From Ursus arctos (Eukaryota; Chordata; Mammalia; Carnivora; Ursidae): DNA of 64,000 bases. Each line of letters starts with the position of its first letter. The first letter of the stretch is position 1. This document shows positions 46,625-58,655 of the stretch, piece by piece. Made by a program: the position numbers and the translations under genes. The notes under the pieces were generated by a model. It was not told where the DNA came from. It searched no databases and saw only the letters and a list, made by a program, of their open reading frames with translations. Location: the NCBI RefSeq assembly GCF_023065955.2, contig NW_026622808.1:48868475-48932474 (forward strand), in the 5' to 3' direction.

Positions 46625-48055
46625 AAGGGTGGTATTTGTACAAAAGACATTTTAGGCAGAGAAACAATAGAACATAAACCTAGTGAGGTTACCAGTTTCT
46701 TTGCACTTCAATAGGTACATTGGTACCTGATTCTTTTAGATGGTATGATCAGTTATAATACTTTATTGTCAGTTAATTGAAAAAAGGCAAATCCAGCTAA
46801 TATAAGTAGAAAATGAATTTACTGGATGACTACCAGGGGACTTGGAAAATTGAAGGGAATGTTGGAAAAACATCTTTTAGGAAACATACACACACACAGA
46901 AATCAGTACCTGGCCATGATTTAAGATGTAGGATCTAGTTCACAATTTCTTCACGTTGTCATTTCTGGAATGAATGGACTCCACCACTTTTTACTGTTTT
47001 TCTTTCTGCATCATTCTCCTTAACAGTAAAAATCTTGAGAGCTCATTAATGTGGCTTGATACTATGTAGTTCTGAGGAATAATATTCCAGAAGGAAATCA
47101 GGGTGTCCTTACCAAAAGTGATACTTTCCCTTTACTCTCCCTTCTTCTACCTCCAAGCTCCCTACAGGGTGAGGCAGGGGAGGATATTGGATGTATGGGA
47201 GATATTAAATCTTAGGGGAAATTAATCCTGAGATTCTATCAATCTCACACCCAGCGAAGGCGATGCCCAACTTACATGTTCAGGGTTATTTGATCAGTAA
47301 ATTATGAAAAGTCATATACCACATCTTTCTGCATAATAACCTCCAGTGTAAGAATTATACCCATGGCAAATGTTTGAGACCAGCAGAGCCATCCAGAAAG
47401 TTTTGCTTAAATCTAGAAGAGCCGTTAGCACATTCTTCCATAATTGAATCAATTCAACCTTGACTTTAATAAAAAAGTATTTGACATTTGTCCATCCTTA
47501 CCTCAGATGGGTATTATTATACAGAAAACATATGACATATAAAAAAGAGTTAACTTCAATGTAGATCTGTTGTTACCATCATCAGCTGTGTATGTATGTG
47601 TCTACTGTGCTACTCCTTTGGGATGGACTGAAGCTGTTTCTCAGTTGATTCTGACTCTCCTATTCAAACATATTAGCATTGATTTCTTGGATTAGCTTGT
47701 TAGAACAGATCTGTCAGGCTATCAGTCCTTTCCTTAGCATACATCGACAACTCAACATTCAGCATGGTCCAGATGCTTCTGTCTGTCCTTCTCATTCCTT
47801 TTAGTCATTTGTAGAATACAGTCAAACATACTGGGAGCAATATAGCTTAGTTACTAAACTGAATAAGAATCAAACTCTATGAATAGAAACCGTGATGCTT
47901 TGTCACTCTCCTGGCCACATGGCGTAAGTACAACTTTTGGGTTAGTCTTCCAAAATTTTCCCACCCAATGCCTTCGGTGCTTTGAGGTCTTTTCCTTTAC
48001 AAGAAATTGGCATGATGAAGCTCTAGCCTTTTAACCACACAATTTCTATTGGGTA
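46625..48055. other. Mostly single-copy DNA
   Basis: A stretch at about 46795-46850 (gaaaatgaatttactggatg) may be a third copy of the unnamed repeat noted at 38600. No gene recognised. Confidence 0.4.
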
Positions 48056-48059
48056 GAAG

Positions 48060-48275
48060 AGCTGTGTGCTTCGGAGCAAAGGCTCTGGGTTCAGTGGGAC
48101 CAGAACTCAAATCCTTAGGTCATTCTTCCTCACTGTGTGACCCTATGCAATTAAGATAATATCTCTGGGCCTCTGCTTCCTTTAATTATAGTAAAAATAA
48201 CTGAGGTTAAGTAATGTAATATGTGTTAAATTCTTGTTGCTGTGTCTAACACACAGCAAGAGATCAAAAAATGTT
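48060..48275 (+). repeat. MIR SINE
   Basis: The order caaaggctctgggttcagtg, ctcactgtgtgaccctatgc, tctctgggcctctgcttcct, taattatagtaaaaataact follows MIR. Confidence 0.75.
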
Positions 48276-48784
48276 TTAAATTGCCAGCAGCAGCTTCAGT
48301 TTGTCCTTACAGTGCCTTGCAGGATGTTCCCAGGCTCCTCATACACAGGCCATCTTTGGTGATTTACTGCATTCATAAGAGAATCCGTTGCACCTGCCTT
48401 TTAAATAATAAATGCCAAATGTTTTCTTTTGAAGGTGGTAAGGAAAAAGAGACCCCAAAGAGCAAGTGGGGACTTCTCAACGATCTTAGCTCAAGTGTCT
48501 TAAGAAGGGAGAAAGTTATAGTTTTGCTTAGATGTTCCATATATCATTGCTGATCTGTGAAATGAAGGGCACTCCGATTTCTGCACTATTTAATCATATC
48601 AATATAAAGCTCCATAAAACTACTTTATATTCAGTGCCACATCTTTAGTCCAGTATGCCAGGGAGGTTTCACTCTGAATTAGTGTGGTTAAAACTGAAAT
48701 CAAAACCTGAGATAGTAAGCATGCCTAAGAGGAATATTAATAACAGCAAAACCAAAACAATAATAATAGAAAGATTGCACTCGA
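48276..48784. other. Single-copy DNA
   Basis: A 103-codon plus-strand frame (48242-48553) begins inside the MIR and has no recognised motif. Confidence 0.4.
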
Positions 48785-48845
48785 CATGCCCAGAGTACTT
48801 TCCATGCATTATCTCATTTAATCTTCACACCAAATGACATAGTTC
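48785..48845 (-). repeat. MIR-type fragment, minus strand
   Basis: The plus strand has gagtactttccatgcattat, ctcatttaatcttcacacca, a reversed MIR 3' stretch. It lies head to head with the next MIR. Confidence 0.6.
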
Positions 48846-48867
48846 TAAAAAATTAAAAAAAAAAATG

Positions 48868-48990
48868 CTGAGAACATAGGGTTTGGGGGTCAGACAGAGT
48901 TGAAATTCAGGTTCTATGACCTTGGCCTGGTTATTTTTCACCTCGCAATTTTGCCATCTAAAAAAAGGAGCGTATAATTCTTGAAAAATG
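48868..48990 (+). repeat. MIR SINE fragment
   Basis: Words atagggtttgggggtcagac, agagttgaaattcaggttct, atgaccttggcctggttatt follow MIR from its head to core. Confidence 0.7.
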
Positions 48991-49044
48991 GAGACTTGGA
49001 TAAAATGTAGATTGAGTTGGGTTTGATGGTAAGTTTTTAAATAC

Positions 49045-51385
49045 AATACCAAAAGTATGATCCGCCAAAGAAAAGACTGATAAACTAAACTTTATTAAAA
49101 ATAGAACTTTTGCTCTGGGACAGACTTAAGAGGATGGAAAGACAAACAACAGAATGGGCGAAAATAAATGTAAAACACCCAGCGAAGGACAGCAAGCCAG
49201 TAGAATGGCTTAAATCATAAAAACTGATAATAACGATTGCTGGGAAAGATATGGAGCAAATAGAATTCTCATTCGTTGCTGGTGAGAATAAAAACTGGTA
49301 TAACCACTTTGGAAGACAGTTTGACAATATCTTACAAAGCTTAACATAATCTTATTATATGATCTAGCAATCATGCTTCTAGATATTACCCAACTGACTT
49401 GAAAGTTTATGTCCACACAGAAACCTGCAGGTAAATGTTAAAACAACTTCAATATGTGAATGCACAAACTATGGCATATCCATACAGTGGAATATTATTC
49501 GGCATAAAAAGAAGTGAGCTTTTTAGTTCTGAAAAGACATGAGGAAACTTAAATGCATATAGCTAAGTGAAAGACACCATTATGGAACGACTACAGGATG
49601 CATGATTTCAACGTATGGCGTTCTGGGAAAAAATAAAACTTTAGAGAGAGTTACCAGATCTTTGGTGGCCAGAGATTCAGGATTGAACAGATCACGCACA
49701 GGGGATTTTTTTAAAGCAGTAAAACTATTCTCTGATACTGTAATTGTGGATACATGACACTATGCATTCGTCAAAACCCACTGAAATTTACAGAACAAAG
49801 AATAAACTTGAGGGGCGCCTGGGTGGCGCAGTCATTAAGCGTCTGCCTTTGGCTCAGGGCGTGATCCCAGTGTTCTGGGATCGAGCCCCACATCAGGCTT
49901 CTGTGCTAGGAGCCTGCTTCTTCCTCTCCCATTCCCCCTGCTTGTGTTCCCTCTCTCCCTGGCTGTCTCTGTCAAATAAATAAAAACAAAATCTTTAAAA
50001 AAAAAAAAAAAAGAATAAACTTGAATGTTTGCAAATATAAAAAAATAGTTCAGAGATCAAGGGAATCCCAGGTGAATGGAGACCGTGACAACAACAAAAC
50101 TAATCATATTAAAATATATGAAACAACCTCACTGAAAAGAGTAGAGAAACACAACACTGACATGTAGTCCTGGAAATACATGGAGTTTGTAAAACAAAGG
50201 TAAAAGAAATTGTACGTAAATATGTACCATAGTTGATAAAGGTATATCCCAAAGGAGCAGGGGTTAAATGTGTATACATGTCGGTGGATAAACACATAAA
50301 AACATCCCTGCAGTAACAGTGAGCACACTTAGCGTCCAGATCTTGGTTGCTAATACTGTGATCTAATAAAAGGATCCAGGGCTCCTCGCAGAAGTGGCTC
50401 ATTCAAGGACTGGGCCAGAAAATAGACAAGATGAGCCTGGGGCATCTTGCAGTGCCAGAGAGCAAGCAAGTGCACACACAAAAAGTAAACACCCCACTCT
50501 GATGGGGTCAAAGGGACACAGGCACTAACTGAAAGAGCTCCCAGTGAAGAAAACTGGGAAAACAAAATACAGTGGTAGTGGGTTATAACCCAAGGTATAA
50601 AATAAGTATCCATGAACTCATTCTGATGTCAACCAATGAACACAGAGATAAATGGAAAGCAATAGACAAATCCATGCAGAATTCTAAGTAATTTATTAAG
50701 ATGTTCCACCTTCAAGGAGCTAAGGCATAACTCCCCATTCTTTAAGGGTAGGTTGTGCATAGTGACTTCCTTCTAAAGTGAACAGTGTGAAAACAGGGGG
50801 CAGGAGGTAAGACTAACTTTGCCAGTGGTAAATCTGGCAAACGGTGCCTCAGCCAGGTGATTAAGGTTAACATCATCAGGGATGCCATGTTGATAGTAGG
50901 TGTCTTTGATGTAATAAGAGGAAAATGATACTTGGGCTCTGTGGTCTTCCTCTTTCAAATCTTAATCTCAGTCTAATCATGAGAAAGACCTCAGATAAAT
51001 CTAAACTGAGTGATGCTCTACAAAGCATATGGCCAGTACTCCCCAAAACCGTCAAGGTCATCAATAACAAGGAAAGTCTGACAAATTGTCACAGCCAAGA
51101 AGAAACTAAGGAGTTAAGATGATTAAACGTAATGTATCCTGGGTGGTATCATGGAACAGAAAGGGGACATTAGGGAAAAAACTAAAGAAATATAAATAAA
51201 GTGTGGGCTTTAGTTAATAATAATGTATCAATATGGAATCATTAATTAAAACAAGTGTACCACTCCAATGTAAGACATTCATAGTTGAGGAAACTGGGTG
51301 TGGCGTCTGTAGGAGGTCTGTACTATCGTCATCGTTTTACTGTAAGTCTAATATTGTTCAAAAAAAAGAATTTGTTTTAAAACTG
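49045..51385 (+). mobile_element. Old LINE-1 3' part (L1MC/D/E-like), plus strand
   Basis: ORF2 C-terminal remnants at about 49240-49530 (attcgttgctggtgagaata, tccatacagtggaatattat) are followed by a long 3' UTR. The end reads gaggaaactgggtgtggc, ggtctgtactatcgtcatcg, ctaatattgttcaaaaaaaa at about 51285-51368. It is split by a Can-SINE at 49812-50009. Frames are fully degraded. Confidence 0.75.
49812..50009 (+). mobile_element. Can-SINE, plus strand, perfect target-site duplication
   Basis: Head ggggcgcctgggtggcgcag with ttaagcgtctgcctttggct, gggatcgagccccacatcag, CT-rich body, AAATAAATAAA and A17 tail. The duplication aaagaataaacttga is identical at 49797-49811 and 50010-50024. It inserted into the 3' UTR of the old L1. 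Confidence 0.96.
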
Positions 51386-51399
51386 GAGAACTGGTATGA

Positions 51400-51540
51400 T
51401 AGTTAAGATAATGCATCGTTCAAACATTTTACATGTATTGATTTATTTCATTCTTACAACTCTCGAGATAAGTGCACTTACCTCTTGTAATCTTCTCAAT
51501 AATCCTTTGTGGTGCCTAATACGTGTTAGCTTTTATTATC
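51400..51540 (-). repeat. MIR-type fragment, minus strand
   Basis: The plus strand reads aaacattttacatgtattga, tttatttcattcttacaact, ctcgagataagtgcactta, a reversed MIR end. Confidence 0.55.
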
Positions 51541-53085
51541 ATTATCATTTTTATTTTGAAGGGTATTTGGACTTGAAGACAATGAATACCCTTCAAGGGG
51601 ATGGGCGAGCCTCAGAGATGATATGCCGAATGCTATGTACTTGTATGGCTTTCTGGGAAGAGTGTCCAAAGCGCTCACCATGTCTTCAGGTCATGTGGCA
51701 GATGGCTCTTTACACAATATGTTCCCTGGGGATGTCATCCGCATCCCTCAGAATTTGTTGCTTCAATTTTCCAGCATTAATTCAATGTAAAACATTCTAG
51801 CCTTTCGGGCCCCAACTGTAGAAACTCAATGAAGGGTCTCAAGATTTCCATTTCTATTTAATTAAATACTTGTAGACTTCAGATTACCTTCTCCACATCA
51901 AATGACAAAATAGCTTTAAAATATTAATGGTGTTCTAAAGTCTCAGCTTAAAGGATGTCTTTAAGAGGATCAGATGTGACATCTTAATATACAGGTTAAT
52001 TCATGACATTTTTTTAGAGGGGAGGTTTTATTCTTGATGATCCAGATCTCTGGTTTGTTGTGATTAATTCCCAAATTACCACATGTGGGTGGGGGAGGAG
52101 TAGCAGCTGCGCCTGTCAGTGGGGGCATTGATCTTACTCCCAGTCTGCCGCAGTACTTACCACTCTCGTTGTCTTGAAGCTTTACATCTTCTATCTTTAT
52201 GTCTTTGTTTAAATTTCATATACCCTATAGGTATCCGATTTATGAAAGTTAGAAATAGTAGGAGCTCCTGTCAAATATTGGAAGCACATCCAGATAGAAG
52301 AGAGAGAACTTATTCTCGGGAGTGCCAGAGAGTAAAACTTCCATAAAGGTTAACATTTACACAGAGCTAAATTTCTCCTTAATTAACCTGAGGAATGTGC
52401 TGACTTGTGGGGTGCTTAGATCTCTGCCTACGATCGTTGCTGAAGAGGAGTGTCTGAGTTGGGGTGGATGGAATGAATGGCCCCTGAATCTCTTTCATGC
52501 TTTAAGAGTGTACAGTTGTGTTTCTCTGGTACCTTTAGTTTCCTGCTGCCCATGACCATCACCAATACAACTTCATCTTCTCAGCTCTGAATGTGAAATC
52601 CTTTTGAGTGTCCTTGATATTGCTGAAGGATTTCTAAATAGTACTATTCAATTCCGAGGCATTCTTTTTTTTTTTTTTTTTCAAAATTATTTTAAACCAA
52701 GATGTTCTCTAAAAGGATTTATAACTTACCATTAGAAATCCTCTTCATTGCATTGTAGCCCTTTAGGATTTTGTAGGGATTACTAAGGGGATTTCTTTTT
52801 ATCACTAGGGAAATATGGCTGCAGCTATTATGTCTTAAAAAAATAAATCTTAGGCATAGCCTGACAGTGAGAAATGAATTTATATTCCTCTCCAGAACAG
52901 GTTTCCTTATAACCCAAAGACATCTTAAAAAGTATTTTAATTTGACGAGAACTATAGTAAAATAAAACCCAGAGGAGTTAAATCCACCTGCGAATGTAGT
53001 TTACTAATGCAGACATTATTGAACATCAAAACATAGTTTGGAATGTACAAAACTCAGTCTTTTGTGGTGCTCTGTCACTCTTCCT
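51541..53085. other. Single-copy DNA with unrecognised open frames
   Basis: The longest plus-strand frame of the window (134 codons, 51396-51800) starts in the MIR and continues here. It has a cysteine-rich middle but no domain I recognise. A T18 run lies at about 52664-52681. Confidence 0.4.
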
Positions 53086-53089
53086 TTTC

Positions 53090-53490
53090 AGCTCTACCCA
53101 CAGCAATTGCACACAAATACAGGTGTCTTCCTCTTGTCTCACTCTATCTAGTCTTGCCTCTACATGCAAGTCCATTCCACTAGCCCGTCTGCCAGGGGTC
53201 ACTCTCAGGAGCTCCTCTCCTCACATACAAGGCTGTTGCGCTGTCTGGAAGTCCTGGAGAAAGCGATCTCTCATGCTCACCTTTTAAATGGCTCACCTGA
53301 TTTGGTCAGGTTCATCCAGGATCCTCTCCCTTTTGCTTAACTCCAAGCTGACCGATGGATAACTTCATCAAGGGAAAGCTCTCCTATCATATTCACAGAA
53401 TCTGTTCCCACTGAAAGGAGGAGAGTCCCTAGGGTGTCCACATCAGCGTGTAGGAACCTTGGAGGCCACCTTCAATACTGCCTGTCACAG
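53090..53490 (-). mobile_element. MLT1-type (MaLR) LTR fragment, minus strand
   Basis: The plus strand reads caccttttaaatggctcacc, tgatttggtcaggttcatcc, aggatcctctcccttttgct, taccttcaatactgcctgtc-like words, ending in the antisense of an LTR start (about 53480). It is partial and diverged. Confidence 0.55.
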
Positions 53491-54235
53491 ACAGGTTCCA
53501 GTCGTGGCTTTGCATTAGTTATGAGTCTGTGGATCATAGTTCGTTACCAGAACAAAGAGGAGAGCTTGTACATGCTGGGCAAAAAGACACAAGAGCTACC
53601 ACAATCATCAAAGCATGAAAAGTTTTTGTCCTCCCCCATCATTTGTGGACTTAATATCATAAGCCAGCTTACAAGTTTTATAGAGCCCCACTTAATTATG
53701 CGAGTCACAGTAGGAACTCTAGTAGAGCACAAATTAGACCTTAGCAGCAAAACATTCTTAATTAGAAAAAAATGCCATTTAGCTTCTAAATTCAGTTAAT
53801 TTATTTACTCGGCAAGACGAAATATTGCATGATCACTGGAATGGGTGCCCTCAAAGAGCTTATACGTTTGTGACCCAGTCATGCAAATATTGTCTGCAAT
53901 ACCAGGCTGAATTAAGTCTGTGCTCAAGTAAAGTGAGATCTGAGATGGCAGATGAAGAAGTGATTAATTCAGGCTGAATTGATTCCCACAGATATGGCGG
54001 CATTCGCACTGAGACTGGGAGCAGAGTAGGGTAAGACATTTAATGCTTGGTACAACTTGAATGTGCAGAGATGTCATTTCTTTAAATAATGTATAAATAA
54101 TATGGTGGTCTTCACAAGTCCTTTATCCTGTCAGTAGTGAAGGAAAAAATAACTATGGGTAAATCTCCAGTCAAGGTAACAGGTCTGTGATCTTTTAGTT
54201 CATACAGTCTCTTTAGGATGAGTTCAGTCTCATGT
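53491..54235. other. Single-copy DNA
   Basis: A 121-codon plus-strand frame (53434-53799) starts in the LTR fragment. It overlaps a 68-codon minus-strand frame and shows no family resemblance. Confidence 0.4.
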
Positions 54236-54943
54236 ATAAGAATTATCTGGAAAAAAAAGGGCTCAGTCTCTCATTTCCACCACCACATCTGAGATATTCT
54301 CCAAGGTGGCACCTGGGTGTGTGGGTGAAGAGGTATGGCTTTCTCAGTCTTTTGGTGGAGAAGATGTTGAGGTCCTTGGGTCATGGATTTCTCTGGCTCC
54401 TGTCCACTGAGTAATGTCCCTTCATCTCTCTTTAGTTTATGCACTTTGGGGGTGGCTAATGGTATTGTTGACTTGGTCCCTTGGCATCAGTGGAGCTGGT
54501 GGTGCTTGCTGACTCAGCCTTCCTTCATCTCCACTGGTACCATAGATGCCTGTGCCAACTGCCTGTAACCTCCATCTAGACCCAGCATCTGTGGTTTGCT
54601 TACAGCCCTAGTGACAGAGCTGCCTTCCTCTTCCCTGTAGGAAGCCCTCTAGTCATAACCTTAGCAGCTTCTAGTCTGATCTCTACCACAGCAGAATCAA
54701 GAGTGGATCAGGAAGGCTAAACCTCAGGACTTCCCTCTGTGTGCTCTGTGCGACACAACACAGCCTCAGACAGACATGGGAAATGGCTCAGAAGGCCATC
54801 TTGTTCCAGCACCAAATGCCCTTTCTCGTTTGCCCATCTAGTTAACTCCATTCATTGGGCTTTGGCCTAGAGTGAAGAAAATTGGGACCCAGCTTTTCTC
54901 TCCTTCTCCTCCCCTTCCTCCTACCCATTACTTCCTTGGACCT
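54236..54943 (+). other. CT-rich block ending in an A-rich tract (possible retrocopy)
   Basis: About 700 bases with base composition unlike the flanks (C/T- and G-richer), ending directly in an A-rich tract at 54944-54999. The shape suggests a reverse-transcribed RNA with a degenerated tail. I see no AATAAA near the end, no long open frame and no clear target-site duplication, and I recognise no parent gene. A plain A-rich low-complexity tract or an unnamed LTR is equally possible. Confidence 0.3.
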
Positions 54944-54999
54944 GAAAAAAAAAAAAAAGAAAAGAGAAGAAAAAAGAAAAGAAAAGAAAAAAGAAAAAG
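54944..54999. repeat. A-rich (A/AAAAG) low-complexity tract
   Basis: A14 followed by aaaagagaagaaaaaagaaa-type repeats over about 55 bases. Confidence 0.95.
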
Positions 55000-55755
55000 C
55001 GGGTTTATCCCTACTCTCTTCTTGTCTGGCTCTTCCTCATTTAAAACTATAACACAGAGAGACTAGATTGGCTGTTGATATGTTAAATGAGAAATAAAAT
55101 AATTTTGCTTATAATTTCTCAAGAAAATAGCCTGGCTTGTAAGGCAATTGTTTTGCAACAACATTGATTTTTTTTTTTTTTTTTTGAGCTGTCAGAAGCA
55201 AAAAGTTACCTTTCTCCTTGTCTTGCTTCTGTCCCTACATTCCTAATACCCATTCTCCTCTACTCCAAAACAGGTGGATGCTCTGGAACAGCGGGGTAAA
55301 AGGAAAAAAATTAGTGATGCTTTCGAAAATCATTTCAAAGAAGGTTAAGTGGTGGTTCGGCCAGCAGAGTAGGTAGGTGGAATGGAATGAGCAAATACAC
55401 TGTAGGGAGATTGTCGAGGGCTGTGACGCGCAAAAACAGGGTATGACTTTGCCATTTCAATTAGTTTAATCTCTTCAGATACGCCATTAAAAGTCATGAT
55501 ATTTGCAATAAATTGGAACACAAAAAAGAGTTACCTATGATGTAGTAGCAGAACTCACGGTGTACGTTGAAATGTACTTTGTCCAACTTTGAAATGTACG
55601 GAGAACGACACCTGGGAGGTGCTTGGGGGCCAACTCGGGAGCGTCTTTTCCCTCAAGATACAAAACTGCTGCTCTGGAGGAAATCAAAAACCCTCTGACT
55701 TTTTCATTTTAACTTTCATGATTTTATTGAGAGGGAGAGGAGTGTGGGAGAAAGC
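55000..55755. other. Single-copy DNA leading into a CpG-dense patch
   Basis: A T19 run at about 55168-55187, then gradually more GC. Scattered CpGs occur at about 55416-55435 (cgaggg, gacgcgc) and 55637-55645. Confidence 0.45.
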
Positions 55756-55761
55756 CTGACT

Positions 55762-55953
55762 CGTTGAAGGTTGCGCTTCTGATTCGCAGGTTGAAAGCGA
55801 GCGCATGCGGGGCCCTGTGTTTTAGAACCGCGACACGCGGAGGGAGTAAAGGTGGAGGTGGTTATCCTGCCGTGTAAAGCCGACTTTCTCTGGTGTCCTT
55901 GCGAACGAAGTTGGCCTTGAGATCACTGTGCTTTTCACAAGGTAAATTGCGCG
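55762..55953. promoter_or_regulatory. Small CpG-dense patch, possible promoter or first exon
   Basis: By eye count, 16 CpG dinucleotides lie within about 192 bases (examples: aaagcgagcgcatgcgg, aaccgcgacacgcgg, ttgcgaacgaag, attgcgcgcc). The rest of the window is CpG-poor. A consensus-like splice donor acaag|gtaaat lies at 55941/55942 on the plus strand. No TATA box or Kozak-style start is evident. It is shorter than a standard CpG island, and no coding frame runs through it. Confidence 0.4.
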
Positions 55954-55959
55954 CCAGAG

Positions 55960-56342
55960 AGGAAAGCACTGTAGTGTCTTTGCATCTTCTTTTCTGATAG
56001 TGTTTACTTGCAGGGTTTAAAGTAAGGCAATTTGAGTTGGTCTCTTACCTAATTGTCTCTGTCTGACAGCTTCTGAGTTCTGTGAAAAGTGGGGCTGTTT
56101 CCTCTACTTCTATACCTTTCACCCTCCCAGTGCCTCGCCTAGTTTTTGTTTTTTGGTTTTTTCCACCTGGAGTGTATTCAATATCTCTTTGATCTGTTAA
56201 TTCGGTTGAATTAACTTCCCGGAGTTTATTCGTGCACGATCTTTCTTCCCTCTCAAGGTGGTGGATTAAACACTTCTGCTAACGGAGGAATCATTGTTCT
56301 AAGTCGTGCCTTAAGAATTCTTTCTCTCTCTCTCTCTTTCTA

Positions 56343-56373
<31 letters not shown>

Positions 56374-56715
56374 AGGGCTAGGGAGTATCATTTTTTAAAA
56401 TACAAATCACATTCTATTGAACACCCTTAATTATAGCATTTTCTCATCCTTCCAACCTTCATTTCCCTTTCGAAAGAAAGCAAGTCTTTCACACCCAAGT
56501 TGAGTGACTGAGGTAGGGGATCGGGACAGCCGGTTCTCTTTCTGGACCAGATAATCAGTGTGATTTCCTTGAGGGCCTATTAAAAGATTTTTAAGGCAAT
56601 TTCAAAGTACTTAAGGGGGAGCTAACTTACCAAGCCTCTCAGTATTTCCACATACACTTAGAGGGAAATCTCTGCCAATAAGCGATCTGGAGTTCCCACC
56701 CGAAGTTTGTTTGTT
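55960..56715. other. Single-copy DNA with a CT/T-rich tract
   Basis: Holds the pyrimidine tract at 56320-56372. No exon recognised downstream of the CpG patch. Confidence 0.4.
56320..56372. repeat. (CT)n/(T)n tract
   Basis: tttctctctctctctctctt followed by tatctctctctc and a T19 run. Confidence 0.95.
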
Positions 56716-56719
56716 TCAA

Positions 56720-56870
56720 TAAATGAGCACTTACTATGTCCTGGACACCATGCTAAGCATTTTAAATATATTGTGTTATTCAGTCACATCATCCGGTATT
56801 TACAACCAAGGTAACTTAGCCCTAGAAATGAAGCACTTAGGACCATTGCTAATTTTCCTTAGTGTGTGTA
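56720..56870 (-). repeat. MIR-type fragment, minus strand
   Basis: The plus strand has gagcacttactatgtcctgg, acaccatgctaagcatttta and gaaatgaagcacttagg, a reversed MIR order. Confidence 0.65.
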
Positions 56871-58010
56871 TATATACTTACATGCACATTTCTTATCACT
56901 GTCATGCTTCTGTAATAAAAATATGAGTCTTTGCAGAATTGCACCTACAGAGGGGTGGATAACATGCAATTCTTGGGAGACCCTCCAAGTTCGCTAGGTG
57001 ATGCCCCAAGTATTTAGTCATCCAAGAGTTTTCCCCTTCCCTGTCGATGGGATGAGGAAGTTTAGACAAATGGCCATATTTTATCAATAATGGTTATTTA
57101 CCCAGAGCCGTGACGAATGCTGGTCAGGGCAAATGTAATTCATGACACAGCTAAAGTTGTTAGCAGTTTTACACTGAAATTGGCGATTGATCAAAGCTGA
57201 CTGACTGGGTTTCACCCTGCTGTATTTTAACTTCGGCATTTAAAATGGAATGCCAGGCCACACGACCATGTTTATGTGAATGCCCCAACATCAAATATAT
57301 TAATTTGACTAAACCTTAATCCATTGTTTTCTTTGTCCAGAATGCAGTTAATGAGAATAAAATTTATTGAGCACAAACTTTACAGCCATCAACCATGCGA
57401 ATCTTGGCAAACTGCTAGTATTTTAGGGTGTTTTATGTCTCCCTCCCTGACCAATGTTTTCTGGTTTGCTGCTCCCATTCAACATAAAATCTAAAGTATT
57501 TTAGAAAGGTTTAAATGCTTGTCTGAATCACCTTCAGTAAATAAAGGTAGCTGTAGGCAAATTGAGGACTAGCTGATACTGAAGAGTGAAGGCGAATACT
57601 GGCTCTGACCTCCTTCAGGTCGCGTCCCTGCCCTCACAGCACTCAGAACTGCCTGCCAGCTTGTTTTCCTTCAAACCTAAGAGCTTATCTGATCCCCCAC
57701 TCTTTAGGGTCCAGGCTCCGACAGAGGAAATCCCAAAAAACTAAATAAACGTTAATCGTCTTGTTTTTAAAATTTTTCTAATCGAAACTGAAGGGCTACT
57801 AATTTAACTTTAGTTTCTGTGGCACACCCTTTGGGATTCTACAAATCCAGAAATTAGGTGTTAAGTTTGAGATAAGAGTTTGTTTCTTGAAAACTTTTTA
57901 GCCTGTGACTTTGGACAGGAGGGACCGTACCACAGTGTGGTAAAACCAACCAACAACCCACATGGGACAGACGGCCACCGGAGTCACTCTTCTGGATGAG
58001 GTTCATAGGC
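56871..58010. other. Single-copy DNA
   Basis: No exon, RNA gene or named repeat. Short frames of 60-75 codons only. Confidence 0.4.
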
Positions 58011-58012
58011 TT

Positions 58013-58085
58013 TTGTGTTGGGCAATTCCCTTCATTGCTCTGGTCCTCAGTTTCCCCTCCTTTGAAATGAGGCATTTAGCCCAAT
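58013..58085 (+). repeat. MIR SINE fragment
   Basis: gttgggcaattcccttcatt, ctctggtcctcagtttcccc, tcctttgaaatgaggcattt fits the MIR core. Confidence 0.6.
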
Positions 58086-58655
58086 GACTTCTGAAAGACT
58101 TTCAGTTTATATGAATAGTCAGGAATAGAAAGAGGGGATTCCAGATTTGTAGGAGGTAGGAGAGTGTAAGACATTGCTGAGGGGGGCTGTGACGATCTCC
58201 GTGGTATTTTGCATTTCAGAAACCCTTGGCTCGTGGCACGATATTTGTTGTTGGGGTGGAATTTATTCCTCTGCATTTAACCTAGTGTAGTCTCACATGT
58301 AAAAGGAGGCACAAGTGGGAAGTTTTTCAACAACCTGTAATGTCTAAGCAGGATCCCGTGCCCTTATATACATAGCAACTAATACAGGGTCATCTATTTA
58401 AAATAAACTGACCCACACCAAAGGAACCATTGAGAGCAACAGCTCAGATAGATGGCCTTAGAGTTCCTGCCTGTGGTGGCAATATGGTGCCACAGGAGGA
58501 GGGCCAGCTGGCGACCTTGAGGAGGTCACATCTTTAAACATGTCCGCCCTCTCTGCCTCAGGGCGTGGACACCAGTAGAGACAGGACATACATAATCCCT
58601 GAGCACTTACTGTGTGCCGGGCTCTGCCCCAGGCAGCCAGCATGCAGAGTACATG
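58086..58655. other. Single-copy DNA, locally GC-richer
   Basis: Around 58455-58640 GC content rises and gagcacttactgtgtgccgg appears, possibly another old MIR end. No exon found. Confidence 0.4.

Noticed and set aside
51396..51800. 134-codon plus-strand open frame
   Set aside because: Begins inside a MIR fragment, has no recognisable domain, no upstream promoter and no splice or polyadenylation context.
53434..53799. 121-codon plus-strand open frame
   Set aside because: Starts in an LTR fragment, overlaps an opposing frame, and resembles no family.
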